Of a DNA stretch of 11,386 nucleotides, positions 1 to 7,293 are shown piece by piece. The translations under genes were made by a program, and so were the position numbers. The notes beneath the pieces were generated by a model. The model worked only from the letters and a program-made list of their open reading frames with translations. It did not search any database and was not told the origin of the DNA. Each line of letters opens with the position of its first letter. Positions within the stretch are counted from its first letter, which is position 1. Location: NCBI GenBank assembly GCA_029264225.1, contig JARICB010000303.1, positions 1-11,386 of the forward strand. The letters run 5' to 3'. The DNA comes from Nocardioides sp. Lineage in GTDB: Bacteria; Actinomycetota; Actinomycetes; Propionibacteriales; Nocardioidaceae.

Positions 1-590
1 TTCCCGGTATTCGCATCGGTCGGCAGGCGATGGTGGGCGCGGGTGCCGTCGTGACCAAGGACGTGCCTCCCAACGCGGTGGTGGTGGGAAACCCGGCTCG
101 CATCACGGGTTATGCCTCCACCCGAGACGTTGCGCCTCGCCCCTCGCAGGTCAGCGCAGAGCCGTCGCTGCCGGACGAGGTCCTTCCCGGCCAGGCCCGG
201 CTCGTCTCACTGACCACTGCGACCGATCTCCGGGGCAGTTTGACCGTGGTCGATCACGAACACGACCTACCGTTCAAGGCCAAACGTTCTTTCGTGGTCT
301 ACGACGTCCCCACGCGCGACGTGCGCGGCGAGCACGCGCACCGCAAGTGCGAGCAGATGTTGGTGTGCCTGCGCGGTTCGGTACGAGCGCTGGTCGACGA
401 CGGACACGACCGTCGTGAGGTCCTCCTTGATCGTTCCGACCGTGGCCTGCACCTCCCCGCCATGGTCTGGGGTTCTCAGTATCGGTATTCGGCCGACGCG
501 GTGCTCCTTGTCTACGCCTCGCGCCCCTACGAAGACCACGACTACATCCGCGACTACGAGACGTTCCTCAGCGAAGTCGCCGACCTGTGA
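1..590 (+). CDS. WxcM-like bifunctional sugar-nucleotide acyltransferase / 3,4-ketoisomerase (5' partial)
   Basis: The reading frame (codons begin at base 3) is already open at the window edge, so the true start lies upstream; the ATG at 30 is internal to the hexapeptide repeat region. The first ~40 visible residues are the last coils of a left-handed beta-helix acyltransferase (GAGAVVTKDVPPNAVVVGNPA). After a Pro/Ser-rich linker of about 25 residues comes a cupin of the FdtA/QdtA/WxcM C-terminal family. Numbering from that ATG, it shows RGEHAH (99-104, the paired active-site-type histidines), CLRGSVRALVDDG, LHLPAMVW (141-147), LLVYASRPY and DYIRDYETFL near the end. Known members isomerise dTDP-4-keto-6-deoxyglucose to the 3-keto sugar, and the fused acyltransferase N-acylates the derived 3-amino sugar. 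By inference it supplies an acylated amino-deoxy sugar for a surface glycan. The aminotransferase expected between the two steps is not in the window. Its stop overlaps the next gene's start, so coupled translation is likely. The family call is firm; the exact sugar is unknown. Confidence 0.88.
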   Translation, partial: PGIRIGRQAMVGAGAVVTKDVPPNAVVVGNPARITGYASTRDVAPRPSQVSAEPSLPDEVLPGQARLVSLTTATDLRGSLTVVDHEHDLPFKAKRSFVVYDVPTRDVRGEHAHRKCEQMLVCLRGSVRALVDDGHDRREVLLDRSDRGLHLPAMVWGSQYRYSADAVLLVYASRPYEDHDYIRDYETFLSEVADL

Positions 591-2956
591 GGTCTCGCCT
601 CCACCGGTTTCAGGCTCCGACCCGCGCACAATCGGCAGTTCTCGGTGTCTTCACGCTCGTCATGACGGTCCTGGCTTGGCCTACCCTGATGGGCCGCAGC
701 TCATCGGTGGTCCCGTCGTTCCAGACCGCGACCTACCCCTGGGCAGCCGATCCACGCGGCCTGAGCTTCGTCTGGCCACAGTCGGACCAGGCCGAGAGCG
801 TCTTCCCCTGGTCCGCGCTCCTGCAGCGCACCTGGAACTCCCGTGAGTTGCCCCTGTGGGATCCGCACTCCTTCGGCGGCGGCGTCCCCTGGGCCACCGA
901 CGGGGTGGCCGCTCCGCTCTACCCGGCGCGGGCCCTGTTGGACGGCCTACTACCCCTGTGGTTGGCCCACGACATGTTCGTGCTGCTGCACCTCGCGCTG
1001 GCGGGCGCGGGGACCTATTGGTTGGCTCGACGCTGGGGCGCTGGCCTGCTCGGAGCGACGGTGGCCGGCACCGGGTGGATGACCAACGCCTACGTATGGA
1101 GTTGGGCGCCGTTGGAGATGGTCACTCCATTCTTCGCCTACCTGCCGCTGGCACTGGCGGCAGCGGACAGCGCCGCCCGCTCCACGAGCCGCCGTCGGAT
1201 CGCCCTCGCTGCGGCGATCTTCGCGCTGACCCTGATCTCGGGCAACATCACCTATTCACTCATCGCCGCCACCTGCACGGGGCTGTATCTAGCTGCACTT
1301 TGCGTGGTCGCTGCCCTACGCGCCGGCCATGGGCGTCGTTTGCGGGCCTTCGCGTCCGTGGCTCTGACGACGTCGCTGGTTCTCGGCATCGGGTTGGCTC
1401 TCAGCGCGTTCGCGCTGCTGCCTACGCTGGCCAACCTGGCGCGCGCCAGTCGGCAACCGTTCACCTTCGAGACGCTGGCCACAGCGCTGCTCGTCCCCTT
1501 CGAGGTATATGCGGGGGCGCTCCACCTGCCCGACTCTCCGCCTACCGCGGATCAGATCATCCACATGGTCTACCTCACACCCGCTGTCATCCTGCTCGCC
1601 CTGGTGGGCCTCGCGTTGGCCCGCGGACATGGGGCTTGGAGCGCCCGCACGATGCTGGTGGCTGCCCTGTTCGTGGCCTCCACCGTCCCCGGCGCCTGGA
1701 TTGCCTACCACTTGCTTCCGGGCTTCGACGTGATCCGCCCGTATGCGCGCCTATTGCCCGTGGCGTTGCTGGCTGTGTACGTGCTCGCTGGGCTGGGTGC
1801 CGATGTGCTGCTTCGGTGGGTGGTTGGCCGGTCGCTCCCGCAGTGGGCTGCCGCCGCCACAGTGGCCTGCCTCTTGGTCACCGGTGTCTGGCTCCCAGGG
1901 TGGGCCGTGGCAACGCGCGTCGATCCCCCGTACTTGTCCGTCGAGGAGCATCCCCCGTTTCCAAAGACCCCACTCGTCGGGGCGATCCGGCGAGTCGGGC
2001 AGGGCACGCTCTGGCGAGACCGCATCATTCCCGGGACAGCCTCCTACGACACCGACCCACCGACCGGCGGTCCTCCGACCTTCGTCGGCGGCACCGCGCT
2101 CGCGCCAGGCTTCGATACCTGGGGTGGTTACGCCAGCGCCGTACCGGAGCGATCGGCACAGTTGGTGCGCCTCGTCAGCGGTGAAGCGACTGACGTCGTG
2201 TTCGCCGAAGGCACCGCACCCGACCTCGCCTACCCGCACTACCCAACGAGCACCCTCGATTGGGCGCTGGCCTGCCGCATGGGGGCCGACCTGCTGACCA
2301 CGTCACCCACCCCGCCCGAGGGCGTGCGAGACGACTGGGGCTCGATGGATCGTGACCTCTTGGAGAGGCGCTATTCCGGACCGGATGGTCGTCTCTTCGC
2401 GCTGCCCGAGGGCTGCGCCTCGGGGCCCTACCTGACCACCGCCTCGACCCTCGTCGATTCCGGCGCGGCTGCGGTCGAAGAGCTTCGTCAACAGGGTTCC
2501 GTGGCCATGCAGTCGCCCTCCTCGGGCACCCCACGACGCAGCGTCGTCCTCGACGAGGAGGTCGACGGACCAGCGGCCTCAGGGGCGACCGGCGAGCTCA
2601 GCAGCCTGGTGCGCGATGGAGCGCAGGTCGTTGCGCAAGTGGAGACGACAGGCGCCATGTGGCTCGTCCTCCCCGTGTCGTTCGACGATGGGTGGACCGT
2701 GCGCGTCGACGGGAACGAAGTCGCCACCACCAGGGTCGATTTCAACCGCCTGGGCGTGCAGGTCAGCGCCGGTCAGAGCACGGTGGTGGCCACCTATCGT
2801 CCGCCGGGCTGGAACATCGGGCTCACAGGCACGGCGATCGGGCTCGCGTGCTTAGTTATTCTCCTTGCGCCTCGACCTCGTCGTCGATCGTCTTTTGGCG
2901 GCAATGATTTTGTCGACTCAAGTCTGACACCTCAATTGACAGGACCAGAGAGTTGA
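587..2956 (+). CDS. YfhO-family GT-C membrane protein, first paralog (789 aa)
   Basis: Large polytopic membrane protein resembling the YfhO family, whose Bacillus/Listeria members act as GT-C glycosyltransferases taking sugar from undecaprenyl phosphate on the outer face. About 11 hydrophobic segments fill residues 16-440. An extracytoplasmic domain (~441-742) and one last helix (~744-761) follow, then PRPRRR, which places the tail in the cytoplasm. Family-like motifs are GRSSSVVPSFQ (36-46), an acidic residue D67 before FPW (73-75), ELPLWDPHSFGGG (87-99), and a terminal beta domain with DDGWTVRVDG (700-709) and ATYRPPGW (735-742). The GTG start overlaps the previous stop as GTGA. No strong Shine-Dalgarno is visible, so coupling is likely. 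A later start (ATG at 662) would remove the first helix. C563 and C610 are the only cysteines in the outer domain. The last ~25 residues are a non-conserved tail encoded by markedly AT-richer DNA. Donor and acceptor cannot be told from sequence. Confidence 0.87.
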   Translation: MRSRLHRFQAPTRAQSAVLGVFTLVMTVLAWPTLMGRSSSVVPSFQTATYPWAADPRGLSFVWPQSDQAESVFPWSALLQRTWNSRELPLWDPHSFGGGVPWATDGVAAPLYPARALLDGLLPLWLAHDMFVLLHLALAGAGTYWLARRWGAGLLGATVAGTGWMTNAYVWSWAPLEMVTPFFAYLPLALAAADSAARSTSRRRIALAAAIFALTLISGNITYSLIAATCTGLYLAALCVVAALRAGHGRRLRAFASVALTTSLVLGIGLALSAFALLPTLANLARASRQPFTFETLATALLVPFEVYAGALHLPDSPPTADQIIHMVYLTPAVILLALVGLALARGHGAWSARTMLVAALFVASTVPGAWIAYHLLPGFDVIRPYARLLPVALLAVYVLAGLGADVLLRWVVGRSLPQWAAAATVACLLVTGVWLPGWAVATRVDPPYLSVEEHPPFPKTPLVGAIRRVGQGTLWRDRIIPGTASYDTDPPTGGPPTFVGGTALAPGFDTWGGYASAVPERSAQLVRLVSGEATDVVFAEGTAPDLAYPHYPTSTLDWALACRMGADLLTTSPTPPEGVRDDWGSMDRDLLERRYSGPDGRLFALPEGCASGPYLTTASTLVDSGAAAVEELRQQGSVAMQSPSSGTPRRSVVLDEEVDGPAASGATGELSSLVRDGAQVVAQVETTGAMWLVLPVSFDDGWTVRVDGNEVATTRVDFNRLGVQVSAGQSTVVATYRPPGWNIGLTGTAIGLACLVILLAPRPRRRSSFGGNDFVDSSLTPQLTGPES
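2941..2956 (+). promoter_or_regulatory. Weak ribosome binding site and TTGA start/stop overlap for the second YfhO gene
   Basis: AGGA at 2941-2944 lies 8 bases before the TTG start (2953-2955), whose last two bases form the upstream TGA (2954-2956). This arrangement decides the start choice and suggests reinitiation by ribosomes finishing the first paralog. Confidence 0.5.
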
Positions 2957-5229
2957 AACAAATTTGGAGCCGCGCGTGGCCCTGGTTCTATTTCTTATCT
3001 GTCGCTTTGACCTACTTCTACCCGGTGCTTCTGGGACGCTCCTCCAGTATTGTCCCAGCGATGCAGGAACGGCTCTGGCCGTGGCGTACGGACTCGTTTC
3101 AGCATGAGCTTGGACTTCAACTTGACGGAGCCGTTTCCAGCTACCCCTGGTCTGTCTCGATGCACAATGCGATCTCCCGAGGGGAGTTCCCACTATGGGA
3201 CTGGAACAGCTTCTCGGGAGGTTATGACCTTTCAAGTGACGGAGTGTCGGGGGTGATGTACCCACTGCACTGGTTGGTGTGGGCACTGTTCGACCCTGCC
3301 TTGGCTCACGACATTTTCATGGCCGGCCACGTGTGGCTAGGTGGCGTCATCATGTTTACTCTGCTCCGCCACTGGAATCTGGGCGTTCCTGCATCTCTTC
3401 TCGGCGGCACAGCATGGGCTCTTGCACCGTTCAACACCGGCTGGATGCAAGCCGAAATGATCACTCCGGTACTGCTTTGCACGCCGTTGGCTTTCCTCAC
3501 CATGAGTCGGGTAGTACGGCGACCAAGTGCAACCCGGGTTATAGCGGCGAGCGCCGCACTAGCGCTTGCATTGGTAGCCGGCAACTTGGTCGTGTTCCTC
3601 GTACTCGTCTGGCTCGTTGGTCTCTTTGGCTTGGCCGCGGTGGCTCTGCACGGCTTCCGGCTGCGGAGCGTTCGCAGCACGCTCACTCCATTGGCAGCGC
3701 TGGCCGCAACCGCAATCGGCGCAGGAATTCTGTCGGCATACTCTCTCGTCCCCACATTGTTGAACCTGATGTCCTTGGGTCGGCGCACAGCTACCCTTCA
3801 AGAGATCCTGCCGCCCAGGGGGGCACTGGCCCCGGTGTGGCATAGCCTTTGGAATGCGTCGCTACTGGAGGACCCGGGATCGCTTTTCGCACTCAACTGG
3901 TGCGGACGAGTGGTTCTCGTGCTTGCCATCGTCGGCTTGCTGCACCGCGGAAAACTGCGCTGGGTTGCACTCGTGCTCGCACTGACTTTCACCCTGCTCC
4001 CTATCATGCCAGTGTTGGTAAAGATCGGCTGGTACGTCGTGCCGCCGTTGAGAGCGGTCTCTGGGTTCGGGCGTCTCACCTTCTTAGCCACTTTCGGTCT
4101 CGTCATCTTGAGTGCGCTGGGATTCCAAGTCCTCCATAATGCCCTTGCCAAGGCGCTCACGATGAGGCCATACCGTCGGAACACCATGCTCCACGCAGCG
4201 ACTGCGCTCGCAGTGATGGCGATCTTGGTGGAGTTGTTGCCCTTCGCGCGTGCCGTCAATCCTGATTTTCTCGACCGGTCCGACAATCCTCTCTACCCAG
4301 AGACGCGGTCACATGTCGCACTCCTTAGTGCCGAGAAGCCCGGGATGTGGCCCAACCTTGTTCTGCCACTGTCCCTCCCCAACACGGATCCGACAGAGCC
4401 GTGGGATGGCTCATCATTTTGGGGCACGACGTCCTTGGTGTCTGGAATTGATTCAGTCGGTGGTTACGACAGTGCGGTTCCCCATCGCGCAACCTCAATC
4501 ACACGTGTCATGCAGGGCGTACCGCTCGCTGATGCAATAACGCCGTTTAGTACAGCCTTCCTACCCACGTTTTCACTCATGTGGTCAAGATTGGATCTCG
4601 CCGCCAAACTGGGCGTAACCCATGTGTACGTTCCACCTGACTCTGACCTAGGAGAATCGGCTTACGCAGGAGCCGTATCCCCGAAAATGATTGCTGACAC
4701 CTCCTCCGGTCAAGTATTCGAAGTCTCCGGAAACAACCGGCAACCCCGGCTCGTCACCCAAGCCGACTTCGTTACGACTCCGGAGAAGGCACTTGAAGCC
4801 TTCATTGCACCTGACCACGACCCGAGAACGAGTGTCGTGTTGGAAGGCACGACCTCCGAAGAGTTGGCAGCAGCCAGCACGGCCTCAGCGCCTTACGGTC
4901 GGGTTGTCCGCTCTTCGCGCGGATCAAATTTCGCTCGCGTTTCGTACAGGTCGCCCGCGGCAAGTTGGCTCGTCGTCCCCATCGGACACGACGCCGGTTG
5001 GACTGCGCGTGTGGATGGACGAGAACTCCCAATTCGAGTGGCGGACTACGCGTTCACAGCGGTGCGCGTGCCTTCAGGAGACCATCAAGTTACGTTCAGC
5101 TATCGCCCCGAGGGCTTCCGCGTGGCGAGCATCGTCTCGCTGGTGGGGATGTGTGCGGCAATGTTGACCCTGTTCCTGACCGGTCTTCGCCGGCGACGCA
5201 GAGCACCAGCGCCGAAGTCAGCACCTTGA
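2953..5229 (+). CDS. YfhO-family GT-C membrane protein, second paralog (758 aa)
   Basis: Paralog of the preceding protein with the same plan: ~11 N-terminal hydrophobic segments (12-430), an outer domain (~432-722), a final helix (~724-743) and LRRRRR at the cytoplasmic end. Matching landmarks are GRSSSIVPAMQ (28-38), D58 before YPW (64-66), EFPLWDWNSFSGG (78-90), AHDIF (118-122), SGIDSVGGYDSAVP (497-510) and the terminal beta domain AGWTARVDG (681-689) with SYRPEGF (716-722). The TTG start overlaps the upstream stop as TTGA, with a weak AGGA 8 bases before it. The next in-frame ATG (M37) would delete helix 1, so TTG is preferred. Base composition is lower than in the neighbours, with TTA codons at residues 15 and 378 and ATA codons at 197 and 529, which suggests a different origin. 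The outer domain has no cysteines, unlike its partner. By inference it handles a second donor or acceptor, or pairs with its neighbour. The family is well supported; the substrate is unknown. Confidence 0.87.
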   Translation: MKQIWSRAWPWFYFLSVALTYFYPVLLGRSSSIVPAMQERLWPWRTDSFQHELGLQLDGAVSSYPWSVSMHNAISRGEFPLWDWNSFSGGYDLSSDGVSGVMYPLHWLVWALFDPALAHDIFMAGHVWLGGVIMFTLLRHWNLGVPASLLGGTAWALAPFNTGWMQAEMITPVLLCTPLAFLTMSRVVRRPSATRVIAASAALALALVAGNLVVFLVLVWLVGLFGLAAVALHGFRLRSVRSTLTPLAALAATAIGAGILSAYSLVPTLLNLMSLGRRTATLQEILPPRGALAPVWHSLWNASLLEDPGSLFALNWCGRVVLVLAIVGLLHRGKLRWVALVLALTFTLLPIMPVLVKIGWYVVPPLRAVSGFGRLTFLATFGLVILSALGFQVLHNALAKALTMRPYRRNTMLHAATALAVMAILVELLPFARAVNPDFLDRSDNPLYPETRSHVALLSAEKPGMWPNLVLPLSLPNTDPTEPWDGSSFWGTTSLVSGIDSVGGYDSAVPHRATSITRVMQGVPLADAITPFSTAFLPTFSLMWSRLDLAAKLGVTHVYVPPDSDLGESAYAGAVSPKMIADTSSGQVFEVSGNNRQPRLVTQADFVTTPEKALEAFIAPDHDPRTSVVLEGTTSEELAAASTASAPYGRVVRSSRGSNFARVSYRSPAASWLVVPIGHDAGWTARVDGRELPIRVADYAFTAVRVPSGDHQVTFSYRPEGFRVASIVSLVGMCAAMLTLFLTGLRRRRRAPAPKSAP

Positions 5230-5234
5230 CCTGA

Positions 5235-6629
5235 TCAACCCGGCATCCGCTTCGGCATGGTCAGCCACGACACGGCGCCACCCAGCGCCAGCAGCACGGC
5301 GCAGGCAAGCATGGCCGTGGGGTACGCCGCATCGAAGGCCACCGGATCGGCGTAGTCGGCTCCCGACAACCCGACCGCTGTCGGGAGTGCGGCCACCGCC
5401 AACAGCGAGCCAGCCCGGGCCACGGCATTGTTGATGCCGCTCGCGATCCCCGCTTGGTCATCGGGGGCGGCCGCGAGCACCGTCGCGGTCAGCGGAGCCA
5501 CCATCAGGGCCAACCCGAGACCGAAGACGGTCACTCCCGGAAAGACATCGACCCAGTAGTCGACATCGGAGTCGACGGACATGATCAGCAGGGTCCCGAG
5601 CGCCATCACCAGCGGCCCGACCGTCATTGGGATGCGGGGGCCGATCCGGGAGCCCAACTCACCACCACGGGCCGCCAGCAGCAGCATGCAGATCGTGATC
5701 GGCAGCGTCGCCAGCCCCGCCTCGAGCGCGTCGTAGCCACCGACGGTCTGGAGTTGGAGGACCAGGAAGAACGAGACTGCGCCCAGGGCCGCATAGACGA
5801 GCAGTGTCATCGCGTTGGAGGCGCTGAACGTGCGGTCCCCGAACAGGGCCGTCGGCATCATCGGCTGCCGCAGGCGCCGCTCGAGTGCAATGAAGGCCAC
5901 GGCGGCGATCACGCCTGCGCTGCCAGCCCACCAGCCGGCCGAGCCGCCCCACTCGATCAGCGTGAAGGTGATCGACCCGAGAGCCAAGCTGGCCAGCACC
6001 GCGCCCAGCACGTCGAAGCGCCCGGTCGCGGACGGGTCGCGAGTCTCCGGCACCGAACGGGCTGCGATGACGACGGTCGCGACGGCGATCGGCACGTTGA
6101 TCAAGAAGATCCAGCGCCACGACGCGTGGTCGATCAGCACGCCGCCGACGAACGGTCCGATGGCGGCGGCCACCGCACCCAGTCCCGACCAGGCGCCGAT
6201 CGCCCGGCCACGCTCGTCGGGAGCGAAGGCGCCCTGGATCATCGCCAGACTGCCCGGAGTCAGCAGCGCACCGCCCACGCCCTGGAGCAACCGGGCCACG
6301 ATCAGCACCTCGGCAGTGGGCGCGAGCCCACACAGCACGCTGGCCAGCGCGAACCAGACGGTGCCGATGATGAAGACCCGCCGCCGCCCGAGCCGGTCGC
6401 CCAGCGAGCCACCGAGCAGGATCAGGCTGGCCAAGGACACCAGGTAGCCGTTGTTGATCCACTGGAGCTGCGCGAGCGTGGCGTCGAGATCCTTGCCGAT
6501 CGTGCGCAGCGCGACATTGACCACCGAGCCGTCGAGCCACGTCATCCCGGAGCCGAGCACGGCCGCCGCGATCACAGCCCGGCCAGGCGACGTACCCATC
6601 CGGAGGCCGGCGGGCTGCGAGGAGGTCAC
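5235..6629 (-). CDS. DHA2-type MFS multidrug efflux transporter (EmrB/QacA-like)
   Basis: Proton-driven membrane efflux pump of the drug:H+ antiporter-2 group, 464 aa. Visible motifs are WLDGSVVNVAL (31-41, helix 1 signature), GGSLGDRLGRRRVF (73-86, motif A between helices 2 and 3), ARLLQGVGGALLTPGS (112-127, motif B region), GPFVGG (158-163, motif C region) and WRWIFLINVP (171-180). The length fits a compact member with 12 to 14 helices. The GTG start at 6629 leaves 25 bases after the TetR stop. No Shine-Dalgarno is evident there, but TATTCT sits 7 bases upstream, which suggests a leaderless transcript. An in-frame ATG ten codons later (6599) is the alternative. The pump probably exports a toxic compound or antibiotic and is controlled by the adjacent TetR protein. 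The substrate cannot be inferred. Its stop is only 5 bases from that of the convergent YfhO gene. Confidence 0.92.
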   Translation of the reverse strand: MTSSQPAGLRMGTSPGRAVIAAAVLGSGMTWLDGSVVNVALRTIGKDLDATLAQLQWINNGYLVSLASLILLGGSLGDRLGRRRVFIIGTVWFALASVLCGLAPTAEVLIVARLLQGVGGALLTPGSLAMIQGAFAPDERGRAIGAWSGLGAVAAAIGPFVGGVLIDHASWRWIFLINVPIAVATVVIAARSVPETRDPSATGRFDVLGAVLASLALGSITFTLIEWGGSAGWWAGSAGVIAAVAFIALERRLRQPMMPTALFGDRTFSASNAMTLLVYAALGAVSFFLVLQLQTVGGYDALEAGLATLPITICMLLLAARGGELGSRIGPRIPMTVGPLVMALGTLLIMSVDSDVDYWVDVFPGVTVFGLGLALMVAPLTATVLAAAPDDQAGIASGINNAVARAGSLLAVAALPTAVGLSGADYADPVAFDAAYPTAMLACAVLLALGGAVSWLTMPKRMPG

Positions 6630-6636
6630 CCGTTCG

Positions 6637-6642
6637 AGAATA
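6637..6642 (-). promoter_or_regulatory. Candidate -10 element (TATTCT) for a leaderless MFS transcript
   Basis: On the minus strand TATTCT is followed by exactly 7 bases (CGAACGG) and then the GTG start of the MFS gene. This is the TANNNT-N7-start layout common in leaderless actinobacterial genes. No convincing -35 is seen, which is not unusual in this phylum. It would let the pump be transcribed separately from the TetR gene. Pattern-based inference only. Confidence 0.4.
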
Positions 6643-6654
6643 GAACTGGCGCGC

Positions 6655-7239
6655 TCAGCTCGCGAGCACGCGGCTGGTGATGAGAGCCAGGTCGGCTGCC
6701 GTCCGCGCCGGGGTGCCGCTCGGCGCCATCACGTGACTGAGCAACACCCGCACGATGAGGTCGATCGCCGAGTCCAGCTCGGTCGGGGTCAGCCCGAGCC
6801 GGTAGACCCCGACCCGCTCGGTGATGACCGACTTCGACTCCTTGAACAACGCGGCGGAGTGGGTCGTGAGCAACGGAAGCAGTTCGGTGTCGGCACCATG
6901 GGTGGCGCTCACCACGGCGTGCAGCATCTGGTTGTCCTCGGCATGCTCGAGCACGGCCCGGGTCGCGGACTCGATCGCCGCCACGATGTCGCCCGGGTGA
7001 TCGTCGAGGGCGGTGGTGACCACGGCCAGGAACTGGGTCGACTCGGAGAGGATCATCGCCTCGGCCAGCGCGCTCTTGGTGCCGACCTCGTTGTAGACGG
7101 TCTGTCGACTGACCCCCACCTGCGCGGCCAGCGCACCCATGGTGACCTGTGACCAGCCATCGACCATGGTCAGCTCCACCGCCGCCGAGACCAAACGCTC
7201 GCCCAGAGACGTCGGCGCCCAACCCTTCCCCCGGTCCAT
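6655..7239 (-). CDS. TetR-family transcriptional regulator
   Basis: Protein of about 194 aa with an N-terminal TetR helix-turn-helix: VTMGALAAQVGVSRQTVYNE followed by GTKSALAEAM, residues ~32-62 from the chosen start, and a mostly helical ligand-binding half. It lies directly upstream of an MFS pump, the usual layout for a repressor released by the pump's substrate. Start choice: an ATG at 7263 gives 202 aa but has no purine-rich ribosome site, and a TACACT -10 hexamer at 7252-7247 would place transcription start at the ATG at 7239, so the shorter, leaderless form is preferred. The gene is divergent from ppgK with only ~60 bases between starts, so regulation of ppgK cannot be ruled out, although the pump is the more likely target. 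The family call is firm; the ligand is unknown. Confidence 0.9.
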   Translation of the reverse strand: MDRGKGWAPTSLGERLVSAAVELTMVDGWSQVTMGALAAQVGVSRQTVYNEVGTKSALAEAMILSESTQFLAVVTTALDDHPGDIVAAIESATRAVLEHAEDNQMLHAVVSATHGADTELLPLLTTHSAALFKESKSVITERVGVYRLGLTPTELDSAIDLIVRVLLSHVMAPSGTPARTAADLALITSRVLAS

Positions 7240-7246
7240 CTGGCTG

Positions 7247-7277
7247 AGTGTAGGCAGTTTCATTCGCGAGGGTGGTC
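7247..7277 (-). promoter_or_regulatory. Candidate promoter of the tetR-MFS pair (leaderless)
   Basis: On the minus strand TTGACC (7277-7272) resembles a -35 and TACACT (7252-7247) a -10, with a rather long 19-base spacer. The -10 is followed by 7 bases (CAGCCAG) and the ATG at 7239, so the first transcribed base would be the start codon. It supports the later TetR start over 7263. Inferred from pattern only. Confidence 0.42.
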
Positions 7278-7283
7278 AACATT
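7274..7283. promoter_or_regulatory. Small inverted repeat TCAA-CA-TTGA, possible TetR operator core
   Basis: A perfect 4-base inverted repeat with a 2-base centre lies between the divergent tetR and ppgK genes and overlaps the candidate -35 of tetR. Arms of 4 bases are short for a TetR operator and could be chance. The position is the main argument. Confidence 0.2.
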
Positions 7284-7288
7284 GAGGC

Positions 7289-7293
7289 AAGGT
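7289..7293 (+). promoter_or_regulatory. Ribosome binding site deciding the ppgK start
   Basis: AAGGT at 7289-7293 sits 6 bases before the ATG at 7300. It favours that start over an upstream in-frame TTG at 7282, which has no comparable site and would add six residues unlike the family N-terminus. Confidence 0.55.

Noticed and set aside
2936..2965. TTGACA (2936-2941) as a -35 box for the second YfhO gene
   Set aside because: No acceptable -10 follows at 16-19 bases, and transcription would begin inside the gene, downstream of the TTG start. The overlap with the upstream stop argues for coupled translation instead.
5185..5217. Hairpin CTTCG...GCG / CGCCGAAG near the end of the second YfhO gene as a terminator
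   Set aside because: The stem has a three-base bulge, lies wholly in coding sequence and has no T-tract.
587..5229. A single split or frameshifted gene made of the two YfhO frames
   Set aside because: Each frame contains a complete set of N-terminal motifs, helices and the C-terminal beta domain, so they are two full-length paralogs.
5454..6680. Open frame of 408 codons on the plus strand opposite the MFS gene
   Set aside because: Low-complexity Gln/Arg/His/Asp-rich translation. The minus strand encodes a motif-complete MFS transporter.
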